DNA of 64,000 bases from a candidate division BRC1 bacterium HGW-BRC1-1 (GCA_002842095.1 PHCB01000005.1:84910-148909), one strand, 5' to 3'. Positions 27,724 through 37,613 are shown, counted from the first letter of the stretch. Notes: generated from the letters alone by a model not told the origin. Numbers and translations: made by a program.

Positions 27724-28902
27724 ATGACGCCGCCCCCCAAGCCAGACAAACGCACCATCCTCGGAGCAGCGATTTTTTTCTTCCTCGGATCAGTGGCGTT
27801 CTTCCATGCCCTCACACCCTTGCGACTCATGGGCGGAGACACGGAAATTTATCTTTCCAATTATGGAAAGGTTTTAACCTCCAGCCGACTCATCTATCAT
27901 GTACGCGAACCGGGGGCAGTGTGGCTGCTGCAAATCATTTTCGCGGTCATGAAAGGCTTCAAGGATTCTGAGATAATTACCGCTGCATTCCTTGCCAGAG
28001 GGTTTGAGCATCTCTCAACTATCTGTGGAGGTGTCTTTGTTCTTGGCGCTGTTGCTTTTGCAGATCGCCTGTCCTCACGCCCATGGGACAAACTGGCAAC
28101 CTTTGGACTCACCTGTGGCGGCATCTATTTCTGGCTGTTTCCGGGTCATATTGAGTTGTACGCCCCGCTTCTGATGGCGCTCATATTCCTGTTTCTCGCC
28201 GCCCTCGCGGTAACTCGTGTAGGGGCCAATCCGGCATGGGCATGGGCTGCCCTTATCGTGGCCGCCACCATGCATCGAGTCGCTTTGGTCTACGTTCCGG
28301 CGTTTTATTTCCTGCTTCCGCCCCCCCGATGGCCCCGGCGCATCCGCCCAATCTCGAAGAAATTCCTCGTGCAAGGCTCCGTTGCAACCCTGGCCATACT
28401 GCTTCCCCACATCTTACTTCTCGCAACATATCTGCTCCATTGGCAACAAGTGCGCCCTTTGCCCATGGAATTAACCAACTGGCTCCCGGAACTCGTCACA
28501 CCTTTAACCCAGGCGCAACTCGAGTATGTGCGAACCCACAGCCAGATGGGCAGTTTCCATCTCTTCACCCTGGGTTCCCTTGCTCACTGGCAGCACTTTC
28601 TAATCTTCATCCTCATCTCGGCGCCGGCGGGACTGGTTGTCCTTCTGCTCCATGGCAACCGACTACGCCAGAGCGATGACTTTCAGAAATTTCTGATCAC
28701 AGCCGCCGTGTGCGGATGGACCTGGGCGTTCGTGTGGCATCCCCACCGATCCTACGGCGATTGGGATTTGTTCTGCCACCCCGGTTTGGCGACCAACCTT
28801 CTGGCCGCCACACTGCTTGTGCCTCAGGTTCTTAGCGGGGCATCCCGCCCTCAGCCGGAGGGCCTTTCTGAATCTCCTCCACCCGGGCCGACGGCAACGT
28901 AA
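27724..28902 (+). CDS. Polytopic membrane protein, possible glycosyltransferase
   Basis: A 392-residue integral membrane protein with nine or ten hydrophobic helices. The first external loop carries LMGGDTEIYLSNYGKV, placing an acidic residue (Asp/Glu) where GT-C glycosyltransferases have theirs; the rest shows no clear family motif. I regard a glycosyltransferase role as possible only. The ATG at 27724 is the only convenient start. It is divergent from the GH57 gene, and its last 71 bp overlap the end of the convergent GH10-like gene, an unusually long overlap. Confidence 0.55.
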   Translation: MTPPPKPDKRTILGAAIFFFLGSVAFFHALTPLRLMGGDTEIYLSNYGKVLTSSRLIYHVREPGAVWLLQIIFAVMKGFKDSEIITAAFLARGFEHLSTICGGVFVLGAVAFADRLSSRPWDKLATFGLTCGGIYFWLFPGHIELYAPLLMALIFLFLAALAVTRVGANPAWAWAALIVAATMHRVALVYVPAFYFLLPPPRWPRRIRPISKKFLVQGSVATLAILLPHILLLATYLLHWQQVRPLPMELTNWLPELVTPLTQAQLEYVRTHSQMGSFHLFTLGSLAHWQHFLIFILISAPAGLVVLLLHGNRLRQSDDFQKFLITAAVCGWTWAFVWHPHRSYGDWDLFCHPGLATNLLAATLLVPQVLSGASRPQPEGLSESPPPGPTAT

Positions 28903-31078
28903 TGATGCCCCCGGTGGGCAGCTTGATTTGAACCTGCTTGCCTTCCTGCATAATCAGTCCCTGAAACGACTTTCCGTTTTTCAGGCGAATCATGTCATAT
29001 CCGGGTAATTGCGATTGCTCTGGGGCAGAACCAATTCCCGAAGGTGTGGCCATCCGCGCAGGGGCGGGACCACCATCCATGCTCATTTCAGGCAGGTATT
29101 CATTGCCCATGGGGCCCGGGTTCTGTGGCTGAGCAGCAGGGTCTTGAATTTCACCCTGCTGAGGTTTCACGTCCAAAACGTTTGGAGCGACAAACGGTTT
29201 CAAAGTCGGATTGGCTCCCGGCATTGGATTTCCCCCCCAGTTCGATTCACCTTTCGGCCGGGGTGTGCCAACCGGCGTTGGCGATGGCAGAAGATAGGCC
29301 GGGGTGATGTAGCGCCTTTGCTCCGGATTCGCAGGCTGAAGGGCGCTGTCGAGAGCGGGATCCACAGGCTCACCTGGTTGCGGCTGCAATGGTTGCAAAG
29401 GCATCTCTGTTCCTGGAGGTAGCGCTGCGGGGGCCTGACCCGGCAACGGCGCGCCTCCCTGCTGACGCCCCAAATCGGACAATGAAGGAACTGGCGCATT
29501 GTTAACAGGATCAGCAACCGTCGGCTGTGGAGAAAATACCGGTGTTTGAAACCGTACGGGTGGCAGAGCCGCAGGAGGAGTAGCCGCGGAGCCTGAAATG
29601 ATTGGAGGAGTTGTTGGCGATGCCGGCGCCATAAACGCGGGCGTAGCTGCAACCGGCGCCGGGTTGGTGCCCGTCGTGAGTGCTCCATGCAGCAAGGCTG
29701 TCGAGATCGAGGTCAGCGTGGCTGGAAGCGTAGCAGCGTTGATCTCGTTCAATCCGGTAGATCCGGCCGCAGAACTCACCGCAGCCACCGTTTGAGCATT
29801 AAAACCTTTGGCGATCACCGTCCATGCCATACCGTCTGGTTCGTCTGCTCGGGCAGCATTGGCATAATTATAAAGCACCACTCCATCCGTGGCCGGCTGC
29901 AATGCTCCGGCGGCTAAAGCTGCGGCGGTATCGCGCGACGCATTGAGCCAGCCGCCCACGCCCAGCCACAGCTTTGCTTTTCCTTTGTTTTGAAGGGCGA
30001 AGTTCCACCATCCGGCGAACTCCTCCCCTTTGCTGTCGGCGGGTTTGTAATCCAACAGCAGGTTCGCATCCACCAGACCGGCTTCGCACCATCCGGCCCA
30101 GTCGCTAAGCACCCGGGTGTAAGGCACGCTCTCATTTTTCCACTGCTCCATGTTGGCCGGGGGCTGACCATACGTCACACTTCCCACCGCGATCGTTACG
30201 CCCGCCCGCGCCGCATGGGCGGAAGTGGAGATTTTACGCATGACCTCCGTCAACTGCGAGCGACGCCAGTTCACCCACACTGCTTCCTGAGGTGCGGGAA
30301 TTTCGCTGCTTTGCCGCGAGCGGTTGAAAAGCTCCACCGCGATAGGGTTATACCCCGACCGGAGGTCCGTGTCCGGATACCGCATTCGATCCAGCACCAC
30401 GCCATCCACGGCATAGTTCGCCACGAGGTCCGTTACGACGAGCGCGAGGTAATCCTGCACCGGCGTCACTCCGGGATCGAGCCACGACTCCGCCGCCTCG
30501 CCTGCCATCTGTTTCCCACCCTCGGGAAACTGCGTGAGCCATTCGGGGTGTTTGCGCACCACATGATTGAAGGGTGCCTCGCCCAGCTTATCGCTCCAAA
30601 CGCGCAGCATGGTCATCATGGCCATCACCCGCACGGGCTGCCCCCCCTGTCGCGCTTCCTGCAATAATGTGGCCAGCGGATCGAAGCCTGCCGCAAGTGC
30701 CGAGTCCATGGGAACATGGCCGCTTTTGTAAAGGGCATCCCCGTGGGATCGGACCTGGGCAACAATCGTGTCGATGCCCCGACTGCGACAGTCCGCCACC
30801 AGTTTCTTAATCGCTTCGGGGGAACGCAGGGCAGGCCCGCGAGCCTCCACCACGACGCCCCGCACAAAATCAGCACGAAGGGCCACAGAAGGTGCGGTCG
30901 CACCAGGTGCTCCCCCAAGGGGGGCTGGCGGTGGCAATGCGTCGGTTATGGCTCCTACGCTGGCGGCGTCGCCAATCGGAGGAAGAACACCCTGAGCAAA
31001 ACCATTTATCGTGCAGCAAAAAAAGAAAAACACTGCCGCGCCTACCCGCGCCGGCCACCGCAAATTGGATTTCATCAT
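28832..31078 (-). CDS. Secreted GH10-like (GHL10/YngK-type) protein with C-terminal Sm/SH3-like motif
   Basis: Secreted protein of about 748 residues. A signal peptide (ARVGAAVFFFFCCTINGFAQ) precedes a glycosyl-hydrolase-like-10 barrel of about 340 residues with typical strands: VRGVVVEARG, IDTIVAQVRSHGDALY, VDGVVLDRMRYPD and VTIAVGSVTYG. The GHL10 family is thought to act on cell-surface polysaccharides. A long Pro/Ala/Gln-rich linker (about residues 440-690) leads to a compact C-terminal motif (IRLKNGKSFQGLIMQEGKQ, then LPTGGIITLPSARVEEI). A similar motif opens the protein at 39250-39768. The ATG at 31078 has AGAGGTGA upstream and sits right before the signal peptide; an ATG at 31111 is less likely. 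The 3' end overlaps the convergent membrane gene. Confidence 0.78.
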   Translation of the reverse strand: MMKSNLRWPARVGAAVFFFFCCTINGFAQGVLPPIGDAASVGAITDALPPPAPLGGAPGATAPSVALRADFVRGVVVEARGPALRSPEAIKKLVADCRSRGIDTIVAQVRSHGDALYKSGHVPMDSALAAGFDPLATLLQEARQGGQPVRVMAMMTMLRVWSDKLGEAPFNHVVRKHPEWLTQFPEGGKQMAGEAAESWLDPGVTPVQDYLALVVTDLVANYAVDGVVLDRMRYPDTDLRSGYNPIAVELFNRSRQSSEIPAPQEAVWVNWRRSQLTEVMRKISTSAHAARAGVTIAVGSVTYGQPPANMEQWKNESVPYTRVLSDWAGWCEAGLVDANLLLDYKPADSKGEEFAGWWNFALQNKGKAKLWLGVGGWLNASRDTAAALAAGALQPATDGVVLYNYANAARADEPDGMAWTVIAKGFNAQTVAAVSSAAGSTGLNEINAATLPATLTSISTALLHGALTTGTNPAPVAATPAFMAPASPTTPPIISGSAATPPAALPPVRFQTPVFSPQPTVADPVNNAPVPSLSDLGRQQGGAPLPGQAPAALPPGTEMPLQPLQPQPGEPVDPALDSALQPANPEQRRYITPAYLLPSPTPVGTPRPKGESNWGGNPMPGANPTLKPFVAPNVLDVKPQQGEIQDPAAQPQNPGPMGNEYLPEMSMDGGPAPARMATPSGIGSAPEQSQLPGYDMIRLKNGKSFQGLIMQEGKQVQIKLPTGGIITLPSARVEEIQKGPPAEGGMPR

Positions 31079-31224
31079 ATCAGCTATTTCACCTCTGCGC
31101 GCCTCACTCATCCTGCGAAGAGCGATTTTCTTACGCGTGAACCTGTCTCTTGACCATCAAGCCAAGCACAACGATGCTTTTGAAATGCGAGTTAAAACGT
31201 ATCGAAAGAAATAGTACAGGCAAC

Positions 31225-32619
31225 ATGAACGGGTTTCTCAAGAGTCGATATCTCACCATACTGCTTCTATTGGCAGACATGACTGCGTTCATCGCCGTTT
31301 GGTTTGGTGCATATTCTCTGCGCGATTTCGTCGGGAATCTGGGTGCCATGGCCAGCCCCATCAATCCCCTTCACAACTATGTCATCGGTCTGCCGGTCTA
31401 CATTGCCGTTTGGGTCGCCTCCTGCTGGTACTACGGGTTATACGATCACCATGACAAAATTACAGGCCTCAACCAGGTCTCGCGAATCTTAAAGACTTTC
31501 ATCGCAGCTCTGGTCGCGTCCCTTTCTCTGGCCTACCTTTTCAAACAGTGGGACATTGGCCGATCCATCCTGCTCTCCTCCGCCGCCGGATTTCTGGTCT
31601 GGCTTTATGCCTCGCGCTCTACGCTACGCGTCTGGAAACAATCGCAGCTTAAGCGGGGTATCGGCATCACGCGGGTCATGATCATCGGTGTTGGCCGCAC
31701 GGCCCAGAGGGTGGTGGATCGCATCGTAAATCACCCCGAAGGTGGCTATCAATTCCTCGGCTTCATCGATCCCCATCCGCGCCGCCACCTGACTCAACTC
31801 AAAGGTTTTCCGGTACTGGGACCCGTTTCAAAGCTCCAACGCATCATGCGCACCGACCGGCCCGACATGGTATTTTTCGCCGTGCCGCGCATGCCTCAAA
31901 ACGACATGATGAACCTCATTGCGAGCTGCGAAGACCTTGGCGTTCCCTTTAAATTAGTATCCAACATTCTCGAAGTCATCACGTCGCAGGTGCAAATCGA
32001 CGTCATTGACGAAGTGCCTGTAATTCACATGCGAAACACAGAGCTGCCTTTTGAGCAACAGGTGATGAAGCGCATGCTCGACATCATTGTCGCCTCCATC
32101 CTTCTCATTTTGTTTTCCATTCCCATGCTTCTCATCGCGTTGTGGGTCCGACTCGACTCCCCCGGTCCCGCTCTCTTTCGTCATGTGCGGGTTGGCAAGA
32201 GGGGCAAGCCTTTCACCATGTATAAATTCCGCACCATGCGCACGGAGGCGGACCCCTATTCAACGGCTCCCCTGGACCCCGAAGACAATCGCGTAACCCG
32301 CGCCGGACACATTCTTCGCCGTTTCAGTTTCGATGAATTCCCCCAACTGATCAACGTCCTCCGGGGCGATATGAGCATGGTCGGTCCGCGGCCCGAGATG
32401 CAATTTGTCGTCGACGATTACGAACACTGGCAACGCTGTCGTCTGGATGTTAAACCCGGAGTGACCGGTCTCTGGCAGATCGTCGGGCGGAAAAATCTTC
32501 CCCTCGCCCTCAACCTGGAGTATGATTTTTATTACATCAAAAACCAGTCGTTTTTCTTCGATCTTGTCATTCTCATCAAGACCATCCCCGCTGTCGTTTT
32601 CGGCAAAGGTGCTTTTTAA
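31225..32619 (+). CDS. Undecaprenyl-phosphate sugar phosphotransferase (WcaJ/WbaP-like)
   Basis: Initiating enzyme for exopolysaccharide or O-antigen synthesis: moves a sugar-1-phosphate from a nucleotide sugar to undecaprenyl phosphate at the inner membrane. Four N-terminal helices and a Rossmann-like CoA-binding-type domain (RVMIIGVGRTAQRVVDRI) are followed by the catalytic polyprenyl glycosylphosphotransferase domain. That domain starts at the membrane-inserted helix KRMLDIIVASILLILFSIP. Its conserved blocks are SPGPALFRHVRVGKRGKPF, YKFRTM, the LRRFSFDEFPQLINVLRGDMSMVGPRPE stretch and KPGVTGLWQIVGR. The length (464 residues) fits the WcaJ family. ATG 31225 has CAGG four bases upstream; TTG 31150 is an alternative. 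No other polysaccharide genes are directly linked. Confidence 0.92.
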   Translation: MNGFLKSRYLTILLLLADMTAFIAVWFGAYSLRDFVGNLGAMASPINPLHNYVIGLPVYIAVWVASCWYYGLYDHHDKITGLNQVSRILKTFIAALVASLSLAYLFKQWDIGRSILLSSAAGFLVWLYASRSTLRVWKQSQLKRGIGITRVMIIGVGRTAQRVVDRIVNHPEGGYQFLGFIDPHPRRHLTQLKGFPVLGPVSKLQRIMRTDRPDMVFFAVPRMPQNDMMNLIASCEDLGVPFKLVSNILEVITSQVQIDVIDEVPVIHMRNTELPFEQQVMKRMLDIIVASILLILFSIPMLLIALWVRLDSPGPALFRHVRVGKRGKPFTMYKFRTMRTEADPYSTAPLDPEDNRVTRAGHILRRFSFDEFPQLINVLRGDMSMVGPRPEMQFVVDDYEHWQRCRLDVKPGVTGLWQIVGRKNLPLALNLEYDFYYIKNQSFFFDLVILIKTIPAVVFGKGAF

Positions 32620-32653
32620 GAATTCCCCTGTTGCAATCCAACCCCGACAGGAG

Positions 32654-32708
32654 CCGCAATGCATGCGGTGCCCAGTTTACCCGTTGACGTCCTCCGCACC
32701 CGGAGGAC
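32654..32708 (+). other. Two consecutive hairpins between sugar transferase and next gene
   Basis: CCGCA/TGCGG (32654-32668, 5-nt loop) is followed by a perfect 8-bp stem GTCCTCCG/CGGAGGAC (32689-32708, 4-nt loop). No T-run follows. They could end the upstream transcript in a rho-dependent way, stabilise mRNA, or form a leader for the gene at 32735. Confidence 0.4.
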
Positions 32709-32734
32709 ATAGCAGACCGCAGAAGGATTGAATC

Positions 32735-33445
32735 ATGTCTTTGCGCGCCAACAATCATCGTCGCTTTTCTTTCTCCGCCCCCCGCCGGGGCAATGCGCTT
32801 TTCACCATGTTCCTTTTTCTTCTCTTACTGATCAGTTGTAGCCTGATGTATTATTACTTTCAGCGCTCACAACGCCAGCAAAGGGAACTGGACATCTGGC
32901 GGGCCGGACGCACGCCCACCCAGTCTGAACTGGCCAGCACCATTTCCACGGTGGGAGACATCACCACAGCCTTCCGCGATTCGGTAACGAGCCTACCTGC
33001 CACAGGGATGTTTCAATCCCTGTCAGGAGCCACCGAAGCCGCGAAGCTGGATGGCGCAGCCCCATCAGATAATTTTGAGCCACCGATCAAGGAGCCCGAT
33101 CCAACCCTCGCCCGGGTGCCAGACCCCGACGCAACTCCCCAACCCACTGCCACGCCTGCTGTGCCCGTGAAAACCGAAGCCGCTGCTGCATCAGAAACTC
33201 CAAAACCCACGAAACCCCTGGCGGTGGAAGTACCCAGTTCGGCGTATTCTCCGGCCGTTGAACAGCGGAGAACAGAGGAAATTAACAGCAGACGAGAGCC
33301 TCCCCAAACCGCGCCTCCTCCCCGATCCACACCGGCTCTCCGCCTGCGCTCACCCGCAAGAACAACCGAAACACCATCCGGGCCGGGGGCTGTACCGGTC
33401 ACCGATGAAATCGGCTCCATGCTGCGAGGCAACAACAGACGTTAA
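32735..33445 (+). CDS. Membrane-anchored Pro/Thr-rich protein of unknown function
   Basis: A 236-residue protein with a basic N-terminus, one hydrophobic helix (about residues 22-44, FTMFLFLLLLISCSLMYYYF) and a short Gln/Arg-rich juxtamembrane stretch. The remaining ~170 residues are rich in Pro, Thr, Ala and Glu with no recognisable fold. It is probably an inner-membrane protein with an extended periplasmic tail. The ATG at 32735 is preceded by GAAGGA at proper spacing. It lies between the sugar transferase and clpB; a functional link to either is not evident. Confidence 0.6.
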   Translation: MSLRANNHRRFSFSAPRRGNALFTMFLFLLLLISCSLMYYYFQRSQRQQRELDIWRAGRTPTQSELASTISTVGDITTAFRDSVTSLPATGMFQSLSGATEAAKLDGAAPSDNFEPPIKEPDPTLARVPDPDATPQPTATPAVPVKTEAAAASETPKPTKPLAVEVPSSAYSPAVEQRRTEEINSRREPPQTAPPPRSTPALRLRSPARTTETPSGPGAVPVTDEIGSMLRGNNRR

Positions 33446-33488
33446 AGTGGCATCGGCCTCTCCTGTCGGTTCGTTACATCTCCTCCTC

Positions 33489-33524
33489 TGGGAAGAATGG
33501 GAGGGATGGGAAGGATGGGAGGAA
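33489..33524. repeat. Four 9-bp purine-rich tandem repeats before clpB
   Basis: Four head-to-tail 9-bp units TGGGA(A/G)G(A/G)A lie in the 200-bp gap between the Pro-rich gene and clpB: TGGGAAGAA, TGGGAGGGA, TGGGAAGGA, TGGGAGGAA. All bases on this strand after the T are purines. A CTCCTCCTC run just before could pair with the last units. The array lies 19 bp upstream of a candidate clpB promoter. Confidence 0.75.
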
Positions 33525-33542
33525 TCCTTTTACTAACAGGCA

Positions 33543-33571
33543 TTGTCCTTGCTAAGGATGATGTATGTAAT
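33543..33571 (+). promoter_or_regulatory. Candidate clpB promoter
   Basis: TTGTCC (33543-33548; 4 of 6 matches to TTGACA), 17-bp spacer, TGTAAT (33566-33571; 5 of 6 to TATAAT), about 75 bp before the clpB start. I see no CIRCE element and no clear heat-shock sigma sequence, so this would be a housekeeping-type promoter. Confidence 0.4.
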
Positions 33572-33645
33572 AACATGGGTTGCGCGATTTGAGCGGATAT
33601 AAACAACCCTGCCATCATGCCCTGTAGGAGAGGAACTTTCAAACC

Positions 33646-36225
33646 ATGCGAGCCGACAAATTCACCCATAAAGCCACCGAGGCACTCCAGCAGGCTCAGA
33701 CCTACGCCAGCGAAAACGGTCAGATGGAAATCGCTCCCGAGCACCTTCTTCTCGCCCTCGCTTCGCAGGAGGAGGGAATCGTTCCCCCCTTACTTCAAGC
33801 CCTGGGGATCACCGTCAAAACCTTGCAGCAACGCCTGGCCGAAATCATCGGACGCATGCCGCGCGTCGGCGGAATGCAGCAGATGCCGTCCATCGGTCGC
33901 GCGCTACATTCGGCCATCGACCACGCTGAAAAAGAAGCCGATCGCCTCCGCGACGACTACACTTCCACCGAGCATTTGCTGGTGGGCATCGCCAAACGGC
34001 GCGACTCCGAAGCGGCGCGACTTCTGGTATCCCTTGGTGCCTCGGAGGAAACTATCCTTCAAGCCCTGACCGAGGTGCGGGGCAATCAGCGTGTGACCGA
34101 TCAATCGCCAGAGGACAAATATCAGGCCCTGAAACGCTACGGCCGCGACCTGACCGAGGCCGCCCAGCAGGGCAAGCTGGACCCGGTCATTGGTCGCGAC
34201 GAAGAAGTTCGTCGCATCATGCAGGTGTTATCGCGTAAAACCAAAAACAACCCCGTCCTCATCGGCGATCCCGGCGTGGGGAAAACCGCCATCGTGGAGG
34301 GTCTGGCCCAGCGCATCACGCGCGGTGACGTACCCGAGGGATTGAAAAACAAGCGCGTCGTGGCTCTCGATATTGGCTCGCTCATTGCCGGAGCAAAGTT
34401 TCGTGGAGAATTTGAGGAACGCCTGAAGGCCGTCCTGAAAGAAGTGACCGAGTCCCAGGGACGCATTATTCTTTTCATCGACGAATTGCACACGGTCGTC
34501 GGCGCCGGAGCCGCAGAGGGCGCAGTGGACGCAGCCAACATGTTGAAACCTCTGCTCGCCCGAGGTGAGTTGCACACCGTGGGCGCTACCACGGTGGACG
34601 AATATCGAAAGTACATCGAAAAGGACGCTGCCCTCGAACGCCGCTTTCAGCCCATCATGATCGACGAACCAACCGTGGACGTGACCATCTCCATCCTTCG
34701 CGGACTGCGTGATCGCTATGAGCAACACCACAAGGTGCGGATCAAGGACGCAGCGCTGGTGGCAGCCGCAACCCTCGCCCACCGCTACATCACCGACCGC
34801 TTCCTTCCGGACAAGGCCATTGATCTGGTGGACGAGGCCGCCTCCCGTCTGCACATGGAGATTACCTCGCGGCCCGAGGAACTGGATGAAGTCCAGCGCC
34901 GTGTGGTTCAGTTGCAGGTGGAGGCCGCCGCGCTACGCAAAGAAGCCGATCCGGCAAGCAAGGATCGGCTGGAGAAACTGGAAGAAGAACTGGCCGATCT
35001 GGAAGCGCGCGAGCGCCAGATGGAAGCGGAGTGGCAGGCCGAGAAGCAGGTGGGTGATCGCATTGCTGAACTGAAAAAACAGATCGACGCCACCAACCAT
35101 GAAATTGAAGGGGCGAGCCAGCGGGCGGACTGGAACCACCTCGCAGAACTCCAGCACGGGCAATTGCCCGAATTGCAGAACAAGCTTGCCGAGGCTCAGG
35201 CGGCGGGAGATGAGGCGTCGGGCCTGGCCCGCAACGAGGTCACCGAGGAAGACATCGCCGGCATCGTGTCACGCTGGACCCACATCCCCGTCAGCAAGCT
35301 GGTGGAAGGCGAAGCGGAGAAACTTGTGCGCATGGACGAGCGGCTGGCGGAGCGCGTGGTGGGTCAAACCGATGCCCTGCGCGCCGTGAGCAACGCGGTA
35401 CGGCGATCGCGGTCGGGCCTTGCCGACCCCAACCGCCCCATCGGATCGTTCATTTTTCTCGGCCCTACCGGTGTCGGTAAAACCGAGCTGGCCCGTGCCC
35501 TCGCTGAGTTCCTCTTCGACGACGAGAACAACCTCGTGCGGGTGGACATGAGCGAATACATGGAGAAGCACAGCGTTGCCCGCATGATCGGCGCGCCCCC
35601 CGGATACATAGGTTTCGAGCAGGGCGGCCAACTGACGGAGGCCGTGCGCCGCAAACCCTACTCGGTGGTTCTCCTCGATGAAATCGAGAAGGCCCACCCC
35701 GATGTTTTCAACGTCCTGCTTCAGTTGCTGGAAGACGGGCGACTGACAGATGGACAGGGACGCCTGGTCAACTTCCGCAACACGGTCCTCATCATGACGT
35801 CCAACATTGCCTCATCGATGATCGAGGCCATGGCCGGAAAGGATCAGGAAAAGATGTCGAAAGCTGTGCGCGAAGAATTGCGCAATCATTTCCGGCCAGA
35901 GTTCCTCAACCGTGTGGATGAAGTCATCGTATTCCACCCTCTATCCCGCGAAAACATCGCTTCGATTATCGACATTCAAATGCGCCGGGTGCTCGATCGC
36001 CTGGCTGAGCGAAAAATCGGTCTTGTGCTTACACCGTCGGCACGGCAGTTCATCGCATCAGAGGGGTATGACCCGGCTTACGGGGCACGCCCTTTGAAGC
36101 GAGCCATTCAATCGGAAATCTTAGACCCCCTCAGCCTGCATTTGCTGGAGGGCGACTTCCTCGAAGGCGACACTGTAGTTGCGGATAAAGACGAAGGCGC
36201 ACGACTCACCTTCCGGAAAGAATAA
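33646..36225 (+). CDS. clpB: ATP-dependent disaggregase ClpB
   Basis: Hexameric AAA+ chaperone that pulls polypeptides out of aggregates with DnaK. The 859 residues have the full layout: Clp N domain (1-145), AAA-1 with Walker A GDPGVGKT (207-214), the coiled-coil middle domain (about 400-530), AAA-2 with Walker A GPTGVGKT (606-613) and the C-terminal D2-small domain. The middle domain separates ClpB from ClpA and ClpC. The ATG at 33646 follows GAGAGG at somewhat long spacing. It is followed two bases later by der. No dnaK/dnaJ genes are adjacent. Confidence 0.97.
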   Translation: MRADKFTHKATEALQQAQTYASENGQMEIAPEHLLLALASQEEGIVPPLLQALGITVKTLQQRLAEIIGRMPRVGGMQQMPSIGRALHSAIDHAEKEADRLRDDYTSTEHLLVGIAKRRDSEAARLLVSLGASEETILQALTEVRGNQRVTDQSPEDKYQALKRYGRDLTEAAQQGKLDPVIGRDEEVRRIMQVLSRKTKNNPVLIGDPGVGKTAIVEGLAQRITRGDVPEGLKNKRVVALDIGSLIAGAKFRGEFEERLKAVLKEVTESQGRIILFIDELHTVVGAGAAEGAVDAANMLKPLLARGELHTVGATTVDEYRKYIEKDAALERRFQPIMIDEPTVDVTISILRGLRDRYEQHHKVRIKDAALVAAATLAHRYITDRFLPDKAIDLVDEAASRLHMEITSRPEELDEVQRRVVQLQVEAAALRKEADPASKDRLEKLEEELADLEARERQMEAEWQAEKQVGDRIAELKKQIDATNHEIEGASQRADWNHLAELQHGQLPELQNKLAEAQAAGDEASGLARNEVTEEDIAGIVSRWTHIPVSKLVEGEAEKLVRMDERLAERVVGQTDALRAVSNAVRRSRSGLADPNRPIGSFIFLGPTGVGKTELARALAEFLFDDENNLVRVDMSEYMEKHSVARMIGAPPGYIGFEQGGQLTEAVRRKPYSVVLLDEIEKAHPDVFNVLLQLLEDGRLTDGQGRLVNFRNTVLIMTSNIASSMIEAMAGKDQEKMSKAVREELRNHFRPEFLNRVDEVIVFHPLSRENIASIIDIQMRRVLDRLAERKIGLVLTPSARQFIASEGYDPAYGARPLKRAIQSEILDPLSLHLLEGDFLEGDTVVADKDEGARLTFRKE

Positions 36226-36227
36226 TT

Positions 36228-37598
36228 TTGGAAAAGACACTCATTAACCGCCACCTCCCCATCGTGGCTATCGTCGGACGTCCGAACGTGGGCAAGTCGA
36301 CGCTGTTCAACCGTATCACCGGTCACCGCAAAGCTGTGGTACTCGATACGCCCGGCATTACCCGCGACCGCAATTATCACATTGCAGAATGGGAGGGTCA
36401 GTCGTTCCTGCTGATCGACACCGGCGGCTATGAGATGGACCCTGAGCAGCCCCTTCTCCGCCAGATGCGGGAACAAACGCTGATGGCCGTGGAAGAAGCC
36501 GACGCCATCATCTTTCTGACGGACCTCGACGAACCGATGAATCCAACCGACGACGACGTCATGCAGATTCTGCGTCGAACCCGCAAGCCGGTCTTCACGG
36601 CGGTGAACAAGTGCGACAACCGCGATCGCCGTGACCTTGCGGCCATCGAGTTTGCCCGCTACGGCGCCGACCGCGTGTTTGGCGTGAGCGCCCTGCATGG
36701 CAGCGGAACCACCGACCTGCTCGATGCGCTGATCGATTCATTGCCCGATGACCGCGCCGATGCCATGCCCGAAGAGGGCATCCGCATCGCGGTGGTGGGC
36801 AGGCCAAATGTCGGCAAGTCGACCCTGGTAAACAAGATTCTCGGTTTCGAGCGGGCCATAGCGAGTGCCATCCCCGGCACCACCCGCGATTCCATCGATA
36901 CGACCTTCGAGCGCGGCGGACAGACCTACACGCTGATCGACACAGCGGGCATTCGACGCCGTGGCAAGATTCAGAAAGGCGCCGAAAAACTCAGCGCCGT
37001 TTCTGCGGTCATGAGCCTTGAGCGTTGCGACATCGCCATCGTCATCATCGACGCCATCGACGGCCTTACAGATCAGGATGCGCACATAGCCGGCTACGCA
37101 GTGGACGCCGGTTGCGGGGTGATCCTTGCCGTAAACAAATGGGACGCCGTGGAGAAAGACAATTCCACTGCGGGAACCATGGTGCGCGAACTGCGCGATG
37201 AACTTGGTTTCATGCGTCACGCCCCCATCATTCAGATTTCAGCCCTCAGCGGTCAGCGCGTAGAAAAGCTGTTCGAAATTGTGAACCGGGTCTTTGTAGA
37301 ATACGAAAAGCAGATCGACACGAGTGAACTCAACCAATGGCTAAAGCGGGCAACCACGCACCTCTCCCCGCCGGTACACAGCGGCCGGCAGGCCAAGATA
37401 AAATACGTTACCCAAACCGGGATCAAGCCCCCCAGCTTTGTGCTTTTCGTGAACGACCCGAAGCTTGTCCACTTCAGCTATCAGCGCTACCTGACCAATC
37501 AGCTCAGGGAAGCATACGGTTTCGAGGGCGTGCCCATCCGTTTGCGTTTCCGCAAAAAAGCAGAGGATTCGCCCTTCGCTCCAAAAAAGAAAGGTTGA
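36228..37598 (+). CDS. der: Ribosome-biogenesis GTPase Der (EngA)
   Basis: Essential GTPase with two tandem G domains and a KH-like C-terminal domain, acting in 50S subunit maturation. G1 motifs are GRPNVGKST at residues 17-25 and again GRPNVGKST near 189. The switch/G3 motifs are DTGG and DTAG, and the G4 motifs NKCD and NKWD. The KH-like domain occupies about 355-445, ending in VPIRLRFRKK. The 456-residue length is standard. The start is a TTG at 36228 with only a weak GGAAAG upstream. The next Met is beyond the first G1 motif, so TTG is the only reasonable choice. It begins 2 bp after the clpB stop, implying co-transcription. Confidence 0.96.
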   Translation: MEKTLINRHLPIVAIVGRPNVGKSTLFNRITGHRKAVVLDTPGITRDRNYHIAEWEGQSFLLIDTGGYEMDPEQPLLRQMREQTLMAVEEADAIIFLTDLDEPMNPTDDDVMQILRRTRKPVFTAVNKCDNRDRRDLAAIEFARYGADRVFGVSALHGSGTTDLLDALIDSLPDDRADAMPEEGIRIAVVGRPNVGKSTLVNKILGFERAIASAIPGTTRDSIDTTFERGGQTYTLIDTAGIRRRGKIQKGAEKLSAVSAVMSLERCDIAIVIIDAIDGLTDQDAHIAGYAVDAGCGVILAVNKWDAVEKDNSTAGTMVRELRDELGFMRHAPIIQISALSGQRVEKLFEIVNRVFVEYEKQIDTSELNQWLKRATTHLSPPVHSGRQAKIKYVTQTGIKPPSFVLFVNDPKLVHFSYQRYLTNQLREAYGFEGVPIRLRFRKKAEDSPFAPKKKG

Positions 37599-37613
37599 GG
37601 GTTTTTAAGAGAA

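Noticed and set aside
33446..33645. CIRCE or sigma-32 heat-shock control of clpB
   Set aside because: No GAGTGC-type inverted repeat and no sigma-32-like promoter could be found; only a sigma-70-like pair is visible.
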